Positions 1 to 8,796 of a DNA stretch of 64,000 nucleotides are shown piece after piece. A program made the translations under genes and the position numbers. The notes below the pieces were generated by a model. That model was not told where the DNA came from, did not search any database, and worked only from the letters and a program-made list of their open reading frames with translations. The DNA comes from Empedobacter brevis_A (GTDB taxonomy: Bacteria > Bacteroidota > Bacteroidia > Flavobacteriales > Weeksellaceae): NCBI RefSeq assembly GCF_965118635.1, contig NZ_CBCPHV010000009.1:28197-92196 (forward strand), written 5' to 3'. The first letter of the stretch is position 1. Every line of letters starts with the position of its first letter.

Positions 1-2
1 CT

Positions 3-830
3 GGATTGGTTGTTTCTTATTATGCTGATGATTATTCTCACTGGAATGCTATTCAAAAATTAGGAGCTTGGCTAGAAAGTCAAAATATTCCTGGAATTTA
101 TGGCGTTGATACACGTATGATTACTAAAAAATTACGTGAACAAGGTTCTACTTTAGGAAAAATAGTAGCAGATACAGATATTGAATATTATGATCCAAAC
201 GAAGATAATTTAGTAGATCAAGTTTCTTGTAAAGAAGTGATTCGTTACAACGAAGGAGCAGCTATCAAAATAGTTTTAATTGATTGTGGAGTGAAAAATA
301 ATATTATTCGTTGTTTTGTGAATCGTGATGTTGAGGTGATTCGAGTTCCTTGGGATTATGATTATTCAACACTAGAATATGACGGATTATTCATTTCGAA
401 TGGACCTGGAGATCCAGCTTTATGTGTTCCTACAATCAATCATATCAAAGAATCTTTGAAAGCTGATAAACCAATTTTCGGAATTTGTTTAGGAAATCAA
501 TTGGTAAGTTTAGCTGCAGGAGCATCTACTTTCAAATTAAAATATGGACATCGTTCGCATAATCAACCAGTGCAATTAGTTGGTACAAAAAGATGTTTCA
601 TCACTTCTCAAAACCATGGTTTTGCTGTAGATGATTCAAAATTACCAGAAGGATTCAAAACATTCTTTACAAACTTAAATGATGGAACATGTGAAGGAAT
701 TCGTCACGAATCAAAACCAATCTTCACGGTTCAATTTCACCCAGAAGCAATGGGCGGACCAGTTGATACAGAATATTTATTTGATGAGTTTATTGAAGAA
801 GTAAAAAAATATAAAAGCGCAAACGCATAA
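3..830 (+). CDS. carA: Carbamoyl-phosphate synthase small (glutaminase) subunit, 5' end cut by window
   Basis: Hydrolyses glutamine and passes ammonia to CarB for carbamoyl phosphate, feeding pyrimidine and arginine synthesis in the cytoplasm. The reading frame is open to the left edge, so the N-terminus is missing; the apparent TTG start at 6 is internal. The segment has the end of the CarA N-terminal domain (GVDTRMITKKLR) and a complete class I glutamine amidotransferase domain: SNGPGDP, nucleophile Cys in FGICLGNQ (codon near 486), QNHGFAV, and the His/Glu pair in VQFHPEA. It ends 11 bases before carB on the same strand, so the two are co-transcribed. Identity is firm; only the N-terminus cannot be judged. 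Confidence 0.97.
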   Translation, partial: GLVVSYYADDYSHWNAIQKLGAWLESQNIPGIYGVDTRMITKKLREQGSTLGKIVADTDIEYYDPNEDNLVDQVSCKEVIRYNEGAAIKIVLIDCGVKNNIIRCFVNRDVEVIRVPWDYDYSTLEYDGLFISNGPGDPALCVPTINHIKESLKADKPIFGICLGNQLVSLAAGASTFKLKYGHRSHNQPVQLVGTKRCFITSQNHGFAVDDSKLPEGFKTFFTNLNDGTCEGIRHESKPIFTVQFHPEAMGGPVDTEYLFDEFIEEVKKYKSANA

Positions 831-841
831 TCAGAATCACG

Positions 842-3800
842 ATGTTAAAAAAAGATATTAAAAAAGTATTAGTATTAGGATCAGGAGCATTAAAAATTGG
901 TCAAGCTGGTGAGTTTGATTATTCTGGTTCTCAAGCGTTAAAAGCGTTAAAAGAAGAAGGGATTAAAACAGTTTTAATCAATCCAAATATTGCAACTGTT
1001 CAAACCTCTGAAGGAATTGCAGACGAAGTTTACTTTTTGCCTGTAACACCTTACTTTGTAGAAAAAGTAATTCAAAAAGAAAAACCAGACGGAGTTTTAG
1101 TCGCTTTTGGTGGACAAACTGCTTTAAACTGTGCAGTAGAATTAAACAAAGAAAAAATATTCGAAAAATATGGAGTTGAGGTTTTAGGAACACAAATTCC
1201 TGTAATCGAAGCAACGGAAGATCGCGATATTTTTATTGAAAAATTAGATCAAATCGGTGTTTTAACAGCTCGTTCAGAAGCAGTAGAAACTGTTGCAGAT
1301 GCAATGGAAGCAGGAAAACGCATCGGTTTCCCATTAATCATTCGTGCAGCATATGCTTTAGGAGGTTTAGGTTCTGGTTTTGCAAATAACGAAGAAGAAT
1401 TATTAGATTTAGTTGAAAAAGCATTCAATTATTCTTCTCAAGTTTTAGTGGAAGAATCATTAAAAGGATGGAAAGAGATTGAATACGAAGTAGTTCGTGA
1501 TGCTTACGATAACTGTATTACAGTTTGTAACATGGAAAACTTCGATCCAATTGGTGTGCATACAGGAGAATCAATTGTTATTGCGCCTTCTCAAACTTTA
1601 TCAAACTCAGAATATCATAAATTACGTGAAGTTGCCATTCGTACAATTCGTCACCTTGGTGTTGTTGGAGAATGTAACATTCAATATGCTTTCGATACAG
1701 TTTCTGAAGAATATCGTGTAATCGAAGTAAATGCTCGTTTATCTCGATCATCAGCTTTAGCATCAAAAGCAACAGGTTATCCATTAGCTTTCGTAGCTGC
1801 TAAATTAGCTTTAGGTTATTCATTAGACAAATTAAAAAATAGCGTAACGCAAACAACATCTGCGATGTTCGAGCCAGCGTTGGATTATTGTGTAGTGAAA
1901 TTGCCTCGTTGGGATTTGAATAAATTCTATGGAGTTCGTCGTAATATTGGTTCTGCAATGAAATCTGTTGGAGAAGTTATGGCAATTGGACGTTCTTTCG
2001 AAGAAGCAATTCAGAAAGGAGTTCGTATGTTAGATATCGGACACAGAGGTTTCGTAGCAAATGGATTCAAAATTCCAGAAGGAGAATCATTGGATACTTG
2101 GTTATCAGAGCCAAATGATGAGCGTTTATATGCCATTACAGAAGCTTTTAAAGCAGGATATTCGATTGAAAAAATTCATGATTTAACAAAAATCGATTTA
2201 TGGTTTTTACAACGTTTAGAAAGAATTTTTAATGTATCAAAAGAATTTGAAGCTTTAGAAAGATTCGAACAAGTAGATGCTGATTTAGTAAAACGTGCAA
2301 AATTATTAGGATTCTCGGATCAACAAATTGCAGTTTTAGTAAAAGGTGATCAAAATGTACATCGAAATGAATTAACTGTTCGTGAATTACGTAAAAACTT
2401 TGGAATAAAACCAGTTGTAAAACAAATCGATACATTAGCAGCAGAATTCCCAGCACAAACAAATTATTTATACGTTACTTATCATGGAACTGAAAATGAT
2501 TTAGCGCCAGAAACAGAAAAATCAGTTTGTATTTTAGGATCTGGAGTTTATCGTATCGGTTCATCTGTTGAGTTCGATTGGTGTTCTGTAAATGCAGCAC
2601 ATACTGCTTCTAAAAATGGATATAAAACAATCATCATCAATTATAATCCAGAAACAGTTTCTACAGATTATGATGAATCGGACCGTTTATATTTCGAAGA
2701 ATTATCGTTTGAACGTGTAATGGATATTTTAGATTTTGAACAACCTGAAGGAACAATTATTTCGACAGGAGGTCAAATTCCAAATAACTTAGCAATGAAA
2801 TTGTACGATCAATCAATCAATATTTTAGGAACATCTCCTTTAAGAATTGATGATGCAGAAAATCGTCACAAATTCTCTGAAATTTTAGATGAATTAGGAA
2901 TCGATCAACCACGTTGGAAAGAACTTTCTTCTCTAGAAGCGATTCACAAATTTGTTGAAGAAGTTAATTTCCCAGTATTGATTCGTCCTTCTTATGTCTT
3001 ATCTGGAGCTGCGATGAATGTTGTTTCAAATACAGAAGAATTAGATGCTTTCTTGAAATTAGCAAAAGAAGTTTCTCCAGATTATCCAGTTGTTGTTTCG
3101 GAATTCGTACAAGGAGCAAAAGAAATTGAGTTGGATGCAGTTTGTCAAAACGGAGAAATTGTAGATTATGCAGTTTCTGAACACGTAGAATTTGCTGGAG
3201 TTCATTCTGGTGATGCAACGATGTATTATCCACCACAAAAAGTATATATCGAAACAATTCGTCAAATGCGAAAAGTAGCAGCTAAAATTGCAAAACGTTT
3301 CGAAATTTCTGGACCAATGAATATTCAATTCTTATCAAAGAATAATACAGTTCGTGTGATCGAAACAAATATTCGTGCTTCTCGTTCGTTCCCATTTGTA
3401 TCGAAAGTTGCAGGAAATAATTTAATCGAAAAAGCAACAAAAGTTTTATTAGGATTAGAAGTAGAAAAAGGACATTCAGAAATCGTTTACGATTTAGATT
3501 ATGTAGGAGTTAAAGCTTCACAATTTTCATTCACGCGTCTTGCAGGAGCCGATCCAGTTTTATCTGTGGATATGTCTTCAACAGGAGAAGTAGGATGTAT
3601 TGGAGATACAGCAGAAGAAGCGTTATTAAAATCGATGTTATCTGTTGGATATGAAATTCCAGAGCGAACAGTTTTAATTTCTGGTGGACCAATTGCTTCT
3701 AAAGTTGCTTTATTAGAACCAGCAAAACAATTAATTGCGAAAGGTTACAAGATTTATGCAACGGAAGGAACACACAAATTCTTTACAGAAAATGATGTGT

Positions 3801-4072
3801 ATTCTACTTTAGTATATTGGCCTTCGGATAAAAAAGAACCAAATGTAATGTCTTATTTACACGATAAGAAAATTGATATGGTGATTAATATTCCGAAAAA
3901 CTTAACAAAAGCGGAATTAGATAACGATTATCAAATTCGTCGTACAGCAGTAGATTTCAATATTCCATTAGTTACAAATGAGCGTTTAGCTTCGGCTTTC
4001 ATAAATGCATTTACAACATTATCAATGGATGATTTAAAAATTAAAACTTGGAACGAATACCGTAATAAGTAA
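842..4072 (+). CDS. carB: Carbamoyl-phosphate synthase large subunit
   Basis: Makes carbamoyl phosphate from bicarbonate, ammonia and two ATP, in complex with CarA. At 1076 residues it has the usual length. Two homologous halves are visible: the first opens with GSGALKIGQAGEFDYSG, the second near residue 560 with GSGVYRIGSSVEFDWC. Each carries an ATP-grasp domain (IIRAAYALGGLGSG in the first half, LIRPSYVLSGAAM in the second). A methylglyoxal-synthase-like regulatory domain with GYKIYATEGTHKFF occupies the last ~140 residues. The ATG start lies 11 bases after carA. A strong terminator follows the stop, closing the carAB operon. No sign of damage. Confidence 0.98.
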   Translation: MLKKDIKKVLVLGSGALKIGQAGEFDYSGSQALKALKEEGIKTVLINPNIATVQTSEGIADEVYFLPVTPYFVEKVIQKEKPDGVLVAFGGQTALNCAVELNKEKIFEKYGVEVLGTQIPVIEATEDRDIFIEKLDQIGVLTARSEAVETVADAMEAGKRIGFPLIIRAAYALGGLGSGFANNEEELLDLVEKAFNYSSQVLVEESLKGWKEIEYEVVRDAYDNCITVCNMENFDPIGVHTGESIVIAPSQTLSNSEYHKLREVAIRTIRHLGVVGECNIQYAFDTVSEEYRVIEVNARLSRSSALASKATGYPLAFVAAKLALGYSLDKLKNSVTQTTSAMFEPALDYCVVKLPRWDLNKFYGVRRNIGSAMKSVGEVMAIGRSFEEAIQKGVRMLDIGHRGFVANGFKIPEGESLDTWLSEPNDERLYAITEAFKAGYSIEKIHDLTKIDLWFLQRLERIFNVSKEFEALERFEQVDADLVKRAKLLGFSDQQIAVLVKGDQNVHRNELTVRELRKNFGIKPVVKQIDTLAAEFPAQTNYLYVTYHGTENDLAPETEKSVCILGSGVYRIGSSVEFDWCSVNAAHTASKNGYKTIIINYNPETVSTDYDESDRLYFEELSFERVMDILDFEQPEGTIISTGGQIPNNLAMKLYDQSINILGTSPLRIDDAENRHKFSEILDELGIDQPRWKELSSLEAIHKFVEEVNFPVLIRPSYVLSGAAMNVVSNTEELDAFLKLAKEVSPDYPVVVSEFVQGAKEIELDAVCQNGEIVDYAVSEHVEFAGVHSGDATMYYPPQKVYIETIRQMRKVAAKIAKRFEISGPMNIQFLSKNNTVRVIETNIRASRSFPFVSKVAGNNLIEKATKVLLGLEVEKGHSEIVYDLDYVGVKASQFSFTRLAGADPVLSVDMSSTGEVGCIGDTAEEALLKSMLSVGYEIPERTVLISGGPIASKVALLEPAKQLIAKGYKIYATEGTHKFFTENDVYSTLVYWPSDKKEPNVMSYLHDKKIDMVINIPKNLTKAELDNDYQIRRTAVDFNIPLVTNERLASAFINAFTTLSMDDLKIKTWNEYRNK

Positions 4073-4100
4073 TCTGTTTTAAGGATTGAGTTATAAAAGA

Positions 4101-4126
4101 AAGCCTCGCATTTGCGAGGCTTTTTA
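4101..4126 (+). terminator. Rho-independent terminator after carB
   Basis: A perfect 8-bp stem AGCCTCGC / GCGAGGCT with a 4-base loop is followed directly by five T. It lies about 30 bases after the carB stop. Confidence 0.9.
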
Positions 4127-4138
4127 TGTTGGTGAATT

Positions 4139-4380
4139 TGTCATTCCAAGGAATCTTTATTAAACATTTAAATAAGAATAAACCAAAATTCCAAGTATAA
4201 TAAAGCTAAAGATAAAAGTATTAATTCCTAAAATTAAAATTCCTTTGATTGCCAAGAAAAATGAGTTTTTTATCTTTATATATTTATTGTAAAAAAATCT
4301 ATAAGATTCATCATTTCGTAGTCGCTCCGTTCTGAATGACAATTGAGTTTATGTCATTCCGACAAAAGCAGGAATCTAAA
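4139..4380. repeat. Short interspersed repeat-like units flanking a non-coding stretch
   Basis: GTCATTCC followed by GGAATCT occurs at about 4140-4157 and again at about 4352-4377, and the opposite orientation (CATTCTGAATGAC-like) lies at about 4330-4340. These resemble the GTCATTCTGAA...GAATCT interspersed units common between genes of Bacteroidota. The stretch between them holds only a weak 60-residue minus-strand ORF with a hydrophobic tail, whose N-terminus is itself a translation of the repeat. Identification as a repeat family is inference. Confidence 0.4.
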
Positions 4381-5005
4381 TTTTTTTTCTTTTTCTAAAG
4401 TTGAAAAATAAACTAATTATTAAGATAAGAGTAAGACTACAAATTAAAATAATATAAATTTTATGAACTGATTTTAGCTTTAGAATTTCATTTTCATATT
4501 CAGACAATAATTCATTATTGTGATCTGAATAATCACCATAAATATCAATATCAACAATATCTTTTTTATTTTGGAAAAATTGATCACTTTTTAATTGTAA
4601 AGAATCTAATTCAATTTTTTCTACAAATTCTAAATCAGAAGTTCTTGTACAGATACTTGTAATTGTTCCAATTTCAGAACGATATCCATAAACTAAATAT
4701 GTTTCATTTAAACTAAATGAGCTTCCACAGCCTCCACCTATAGAATATGATGGAGTATAGATAGTAGTATAAAATTTTTCAGATTTATTTTCTTGATGTT
4801 TTCGTTTGAAATCTTTTGTTATTTCGAATGTATAGGCATAAACCCGGTTGGAAGAGAAATCATATTTTGTTTCATCTATTCCAATCACTTTTCCCATAAA
4901 TACAGCGTCAGCTTTATCAAAAGATTCATTTATTGATGATTGAGCACAACTACAACCAAAAGTAAAAGTTGAGAATAAGAATATGAAAGTAAAAAAGTAT
5001 TTCAT
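4376..5005 (-). CDS. TIMP-like (NTR-fold) membrane-anchored surface protein
   Basis: A 209-residue exported protein of unknown function. It begins with a hydrophobic signal peptide ending in FGCSCA, then CSCAQSSINESFDKADAVFMGKVI, the pattern of bacterial tissue-inhibitor-of-metalloproteinase-like proteins, in which Cys-x-Cys starts the mature protein and an OB/NTR barrel follows. The first Cys could serve as a lipobox Cys. More cysteines occur in GGGCGSSFS and TSICTRTS. A C-terminal hydrophobic helix (IYIILICSLTLILIISLFF) followed by RKRKK indicates a membrane anchor. It stands alone downstream of the TPR-like gene, from which a terminator separates it. Whether it inhibits a protease is unknown. 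Confidence 0.65.
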   Translation of the reverse strand: MKYFFTFIFLFSTFTFGCSCAQSSINESFDKADAVFMGKVIGIDETKYDFSSNRVYAYTFEITKDFKRKHQENKSEKFYTTIYTPSYSIGGGCGSSFSLNETYLVYGYRSEIGTITSICTRTSDLEFVEKIELDSLQLKSDQFFQNKKDIVDIDIYGDYSDHNNELLSEYENEILKLKSVHKIYIILICSLTLILIISLFFNFRKRKKI

Positions 5006-5049
5006 TCAATTAGTGTTTCCTCTAATTTACAATATTTATTCAAACAAAA

Positions 5050-5078
5050 AATCCACTTCAATAGAAGTGGATTTTTTT
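5050..5078. terminator. Bidirectional-looking terminator after the TPR-like gene
   Basis: AATCCACTTC / GAAGTGGATT stem with a short loop and A/T tracts on both sides. It closes the minus-strand tatD-tcdA-TPR run and lies just upstream of the TIMP-like gene. Confidence 0.8.
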
Positions 5079-5100
5079 ATTTCTTGTAAAAATTGTTGTC

Positions 5101-5808
5101 TTAAAACTCAGTAAAAAAAGCTTCTACTTTTTCTACGCCGTTTGCGTCCAAGGTTTCAACTAATTCTTTTTTGATTTCTGTTAATTCTTTCTTTTTTGCT
5201 TTTTTCAAAACAGGTTTTGCAGTTTCCAAAAAGTTTTCGATTTGTTCTAATCCGCGAGAACTTAAGAATTTTTCGTCTGTTTTTTTCAATTTAGTATAAA
5301 CTTGCAACAACATTTTACATTGTTCCAAAGCCAAAGCATATTCTTTTACAGAAGCTAATGTAATCATGTAATGTAGCATCAATTGTACAGATGGCATATT
5401 ACGTTGATGTCCAAATTTTGTGTATTTTTCCAATGCAATTCCAAAAGATTCTTGGCTACGTTCGATGTTTTTATTTAATGTTGCAGAAATAACAACATTA
5501 AACCAATCGTCCGAATTATCAGAATTCTGAGCAATATCAAAAAATGCATTATCAGCATTCTCAAAATCTTGTAAACTGTAATAAGATAAAGCAATTAGCT
5601 TTTTTGCATCGTACAATTGTTTTGGATCTTTTGCATCTAATAAGCCTTCACAAACTTTGATACACATCTCGAAATTGCTATTTCCAAATAAATCTCTCGC
5701 AGTGTTCAACAACGAATTAGTCGCATTCTGTTCCAACGCTTGCTCGTACATAAATTGACGTGCTCTCAAAACATCCTCGTATGTGATATAATCGTAATTG
5801 ATTTTCAT
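5101..5808 (-). CDS. TPR-like helical protein of unknown function
   Basis: A 235-residue, all-helical, cytoplasmic protein without signal peptide or membrane segment. Helical pairs such as LFGNSNFEMCIKVCEGLLDAKDPKQLYDAKKLIALSYYSLQDFENADNAFFDIAQNSDN have the spacing of tetratricopeptide repeats, suggesting a protein-protein interaction scaffold. The C-terminal ~50 residues are rich in Lys and Glu (KPVLKKAKKKELTEIKKELVETL) and may form a coiled coil. It follows tcdA by 60 bases on the same strand. No catalytic motif is seen and the partner is unknown. Confidence 0.7.
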   Translation of the reverse strand: MKINYDYITYEDVLRARQFMYEQALEQNATNSLLNTARDLFGNSNFEMCIKVCEGLLDAKDPKQLYDAKKLIALSYYSLQDFENADNAFFDIAQNSDNSDDWFNVVISATLNKNIERSQESFGIALEKYTKFGHQRNMPSVQLMLHYMITLASVKEYALALEQCKMLLQVYTKLKKTDEKFLSSRGLEQIENFLETAKPVLKKAKKKELTEIKKELVETLDANGVEKVEAFFTEF

Positions 5809-5868
5809 TTTTTTGTCTCTTTGTTAATATGCAACTAAATTAATTAAATCTTTAAGAAAGAACTTATA

Positions 5869-6591
5869 TTATTTATCTTTTTTTAACAAATAATGAACGA
5901 CAGTTTCTGCTGCATACAAACCAAATAATGCGGGCATCCATGAATTAGTTCCGTAAAAAGATTTTTTATAATTTTTTCCATCAGTCAATTTCAAAGATGA
6001 TTCATCTGGAAATTCTGTTGAGAAAACAGCTTTTACACCTTTATTAATTCCTTCTTTTTTTAATCTTTTTCGAACATTTTTAGCCAAAGGACAAACAGCA
6101 GTTTTACTAATATCGCGAACTTGTACTTTGCTCGCTTGAGTTTTTCCTCCAGCGCCCATGTTACTAATGACTTTTACTTTTTTGCGTTTTGCAGCCATTA
6201 TTAAATGAACTTTTGGTGTAACAGAATCGATACAATCTAATATATAATCAAAATCGTTTGTAACGATTTCTTGTGTTCGTTCCGGACTTAAAAATTCATT
6301 GATTCGTGTTAATTGTAATTCTGGGTTTATATCCATCAAACGATTACCAACAACATCTACTTTATGTTGTCCTACTGTAGAATGTAAAGCAGGTAATTGA
6401 CGGTTAATATTTGTAATATCTACCGTATCTCCGTCAACAATTGTCATTTTTCCTACACCAGCTCGTGCAATAAATTCTGCTGCAAAAGAGCCAACTCCTC
6501 CCAAACCAACAATTAAAACGTTTGAATTTTTTAGGTTTTCTATACCTTTTTCTTTAAATAATAACTCAGCTCTTTCTTGCCAAACTGCCAT
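5869..6591 (-). CDS. tcdA: tRNA threonylcarbamoyladenosine dehydratase (ThiF/E1-like)
   Basis: ATP-dependent enzyme expected to convert t6A37 in tRNA to its cyclic form ct6A. The 240-residue protein begins with the E1-like Rossmann fold: GLGGVGS at residues 29-35 and DGDTVDITNINRQ at about 53-65, which binds ATP and carries the adenylation Arg. CSxxxKxxLI/AAKRKKVKVISNMGAGGKTQ in mid-protein matches the TcdA/CsdL branch rather than ThiF or MoeB, and the CxxC zinc pairs of those enzymes are absent. It starts 11 bases after the tatD-like gene, indicating one transcript. Confidence 0.88.
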   Translation of the reverse strand: MAVWQERAELLFKEKGIENLKNSNVLIVGLGGVGSFAAEFIARAGVGKMTIVDGDTVDITNINRQLPALHSTVGQHKVDVVGNRLMDINPELQLTRINEFLSPERTQEIVTNDFDYILDCIDSVTPKVHLIMAAKRKKVKVISNMGAGGKTQASKVQVRDISKTAVCPLAKNVRKRLKKEGINKGVKAVFSTEFPDESSLKLTDGKNYKKSFYGTNSWMPALFGLYAAETVVHYLLKKDK

Positions 6592-6602
6592 TGAAATTTA
6601 TT

Positions 6603-7262
6603 TTATTTTGATTGAACTTCGTAACCGAAAATTGCTTTCCAATTTTTTGCTTGTTGAAGTTGTAATTCCTCGATTGTAATCTTTCTTAAATCTGCTGCGA
6701 AAGTATAAATTTCTTCAATAGAAATATCACTTGCATCATTCTCTAAAAAGAATTGATCTGCCGAAAGATTTGCAAATATAATTTGTAAGTTTTTGTTAGA
6801 AAGAAGATTTTTTCCAAAAGATGCAAAACAATTTTGCGCAATAATTTGATTGAGTAATTGTTCATTCTTATTAAAACCATGAAAAATAAACGGAATTGTC
6901 AATTTCATCTGTTTTCGAATTTGTAAAATTTCTTGATAAGCACGAACCGAATGTATAATAACAGGAAGTTGATGTTGTGCTGCAATTTCTAATTGTTTTT
7001 CAAAAATATTTATTTGAACATCAAAATCTGTTTCGCATAATTTGTCCAATCCAATTTCGCCAATTGCTAAACAATTTTTCGTTAAAATAGTTTGATTGAT
7101 AATTTCTATTTCTTCTTCTATTGTTGAGGTTTTGATATAAGCTGGATGAATCCCAATCGAAAATATTTTGGCATTTATATTCAGCTCATTTGGAAACTGA
7201 TTATACAATTCCAAAATATTTGATTGTTTCGATAAGTTATGTGTATGTGCGTTGAGAAACAT
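6603..7262 (-). CDS. TatD family metal-dependent hydrolase (short form)
   Basis: A TIM-barrel amidohydrolase-type enzyme of the TatD DNase family. Metal-binding residues are visible: HTH at residues 6-8, Glu in GEIGLD (68-73), His104 in VIIHSVR, His128 in FIFHGF and the Asp region of FFLENDASD (about 171-179). At 219 residues it is shorter than the usual ~255, so loops between strands are trimmed, as in many Bacteroidota members. Substrate is unknown; the family includes 3'-5' exonucleases and D-aminoacyl-tRNA deacylases. It is the first gene of the minus-strand tatD-tcdA run and is divergent from the MFS pump with only 26 bases or so between. Confidence 0.8.
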   Translation of the reverse strand: MFLNAHTHNLSKQSNILELYNQFPNELNINAKIFSIGIHPAYIKTSTIEEEIEIINQTILTKNCLAIGEIGLDKLCETDFDVQINIFEKQLEIAAQHQLPVIIHSVRAYQEILQIRKQMKLTIPFIFHGFNKNEQLLNQIIAQNCFASFGKNLLSNKNLQIIFANLSADQFFLENDASDISIEEIYTFAADLRKITIEELQLQQAKNWKAIFGYEVQSK

Positions 7263-7333
7263 AATTCAAATTTAATCTTTTCATATGATTGAAAAAAGTA
7301 GAAATAGGAATAGATTTTGCTGTGTCAGGATTA

Positions 7334-8737
7334 ATGAATTCAGAAAATATTTTAAGTCCAAAAATTTCTAAGTTTTTGCCATGGCTCGGCGCGATGGCAA
7401 TTTTTATGCAAGCTTTGGACGCTACGATTTTAAATACCTCTTTACCTACAATTGCAAAAGAATTAGGAAAATCGCCTTTAGAAATTCAATCTGTTATTGT
7501 TGCTTATACTTTAACAATCGCTTTATTAATTCCTTTGAGTGGGTGGCTTTCGGATAAATATGGAACGAAAAAAGTTTTTCAATCAGCGATATTCATTTTT
7601 ACACTTGGTTCCACGCTTTGTGCTTTTGCAACAACTTTACCTTTTTTAGTTATTTCGAGAATTGTACAAGCAGTTGGAGGATCGATGATGGTTCCTGTCA
7701 TTCGATTGGCAATTTTGTATGCTTATCCGAAAAGTGAATTATTGAAAGTGATAAATTTTATTACCATTCCAGGATTAATAGGACCACTTTTAGGGCCAAC
7801 TATTGGAGGAATTTTAGTCGAAACATTGTCATGGCATTGGATTTTTATAGTGAATATTCCGTTTGGAATTATTGCGCTTTGGATGACAACTTTTGCATTG
7901 CCTGATTTTAAACATCCTGTTTTTAAATTTGATATTAAAGGTTTAATTCTTTTTAGTGGTGGTGTTACAGTTTTAACATTGATTATGGAACTGACATCTA
8001 CTCGTGTTATTGGTTTAAAAACCATTTTGATACTAATTGTTGTTTCTGCTTTTTTGATAGGCTCATATATTTATCATGCTAAACATAAGGCACATCCTTT
8101 AATTGATTTGAAATTATTTAATATAAGAACCTTGAGAATAGGTATTATTGGGAACCTTATTACACGTTTGGGAATAGGAGGAATTCCTTTTTTAATTCCG
8201 CTTTTATTACAAGTTGGTTATGGATATTCGGCAACTGTTGCAGGTTTGATAATGATTCCTGCTGCGGCGAGTAATATTATTGCAAAATCATTTGTTGTAC
8301 CAATTGTGAATAAATTTGGTTATCGAAATACATTGGTTTCTAATACAATTATTTTAGGATTAATTATCTGTATGTTTTTTTTCTTAGAATCTGAATCGCC
8401 AATTTATTACATTATTCCTTTAATGATTTTAAATGGATTTTTTAGTTCTATACAATTCACAGCAATGAATACTTTGTCTTTAGCAGACTTGGACGAAAAA
8501 ACATCTAGCGAAGGAAATAGTTTGTTATCGGTTACACAAAAATTATCATTAACCTTTGGGATTTCTGTTGCCGCATTAATTTTAGGAATTTTTAGAGAAG
8601 CAGCTTTTGTAAATGGAGTACAAGTGCAAGCTTTCCGATATTCGTTTTTAACAATGGGAATAATGACGATTCTGTCAACATATATTTTCTTTAGATTAAG
8701 AGAATCTGATGGTTCTTCGATGTCAGGAAAGAAATAA
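7334..8737 (+). CDS. DHA2-type MFS multidrug efflux transporter
   Basis: Proton-coupled drug exporter in the inner membrane. The protein has about 14 hydrophobic segments, the DHA2 arrangement, with motif A-like GWLSDKYGTKKVF after helix 2 and an N-terminal LDATILNTSLPTIAKEL typical of the EmrB/MdtD group. The frame extends up to a TTG at 7289, but the ATG at 7334 (MNSENILSPK) is preceded by AGGA and gives a more normal N-terminus, so I chose it. It stands alone and ends at a bidirectional terminator. Substrates cannot be read from sequence; no EmrA-like partner is adjacent. Confidence 0.85.
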   Translation: MNSENILSPKISKFLPWLGAMAIFMQALDATILNTSLPTIAKELGKSPLEIQSVIVAYTLTIALLIPLSGWLSDKYGTKKVFQSAIFIFTLGSTLCAFATTLPFLVISRIVQAVGGSMMVPVIRLAILYAYPKSELLKVINFITIPGLIGPLLGPTIGGILVETLSWHWIFIVNIPFGIIALWMTTFALPDFKHPVFKFDIKGLILFSGGVTVLTLIMELTSTRVIGLKTILILIVVSAFLIGSYIYHAKHKAHPLIDLKLFNIRTLRIGIIGNLITRLGIGGIPFLIPLLLQVGYGYSATVAGLIMIPAAASNIIAKSFVVPIVNKFGYRNTLVSNTIILGLIICMFFFLESESPIYYIIPLMILNGFFSSIQFTAMNTLSLADLDEKTSSEGNSLLSVTQKLSLTFGISVAALILGIFREAAFVNGVQVQAFRYSFLTMGIMTILSTYIFFRLRESDGSSMSGKK

Positions 8738-8743
8738 TCTATA

Positions 8744-8783
8744 AAAATGAAAAAATCTCTACTTAGTAGAGATTTTTCATTTT
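8744..8783. terminator. Bidirectional terminator between convergent MFS and ansA genes
   Basis: An extended stem AAAATGAAAAATCTCTAC / GTAGAGATTTTTCATTTT-like hairpin around TTA lies between the convergent stops, with A and T tracts usable on both strands. Confidence 0.85.
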
Positions 8784-8796
8784 ATATTATTTTGAT

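Noticed and set aside
4160..4342. 60-residue minus-strand ORF with a hydrophobic C-terminal half
   Set aside because: Its N-terminus is a translation of an interspersed repeat (FRTERLRNDE) and there is no start signal; at most a chance membrane-like ORF.
7267..7274. TAAATTTG on the minus strand before the tatD-like gene as promoter
   Set aside because: Only four bases separate it from the ATG, which would force a leaderless message, and no TTG is spaced correctly.
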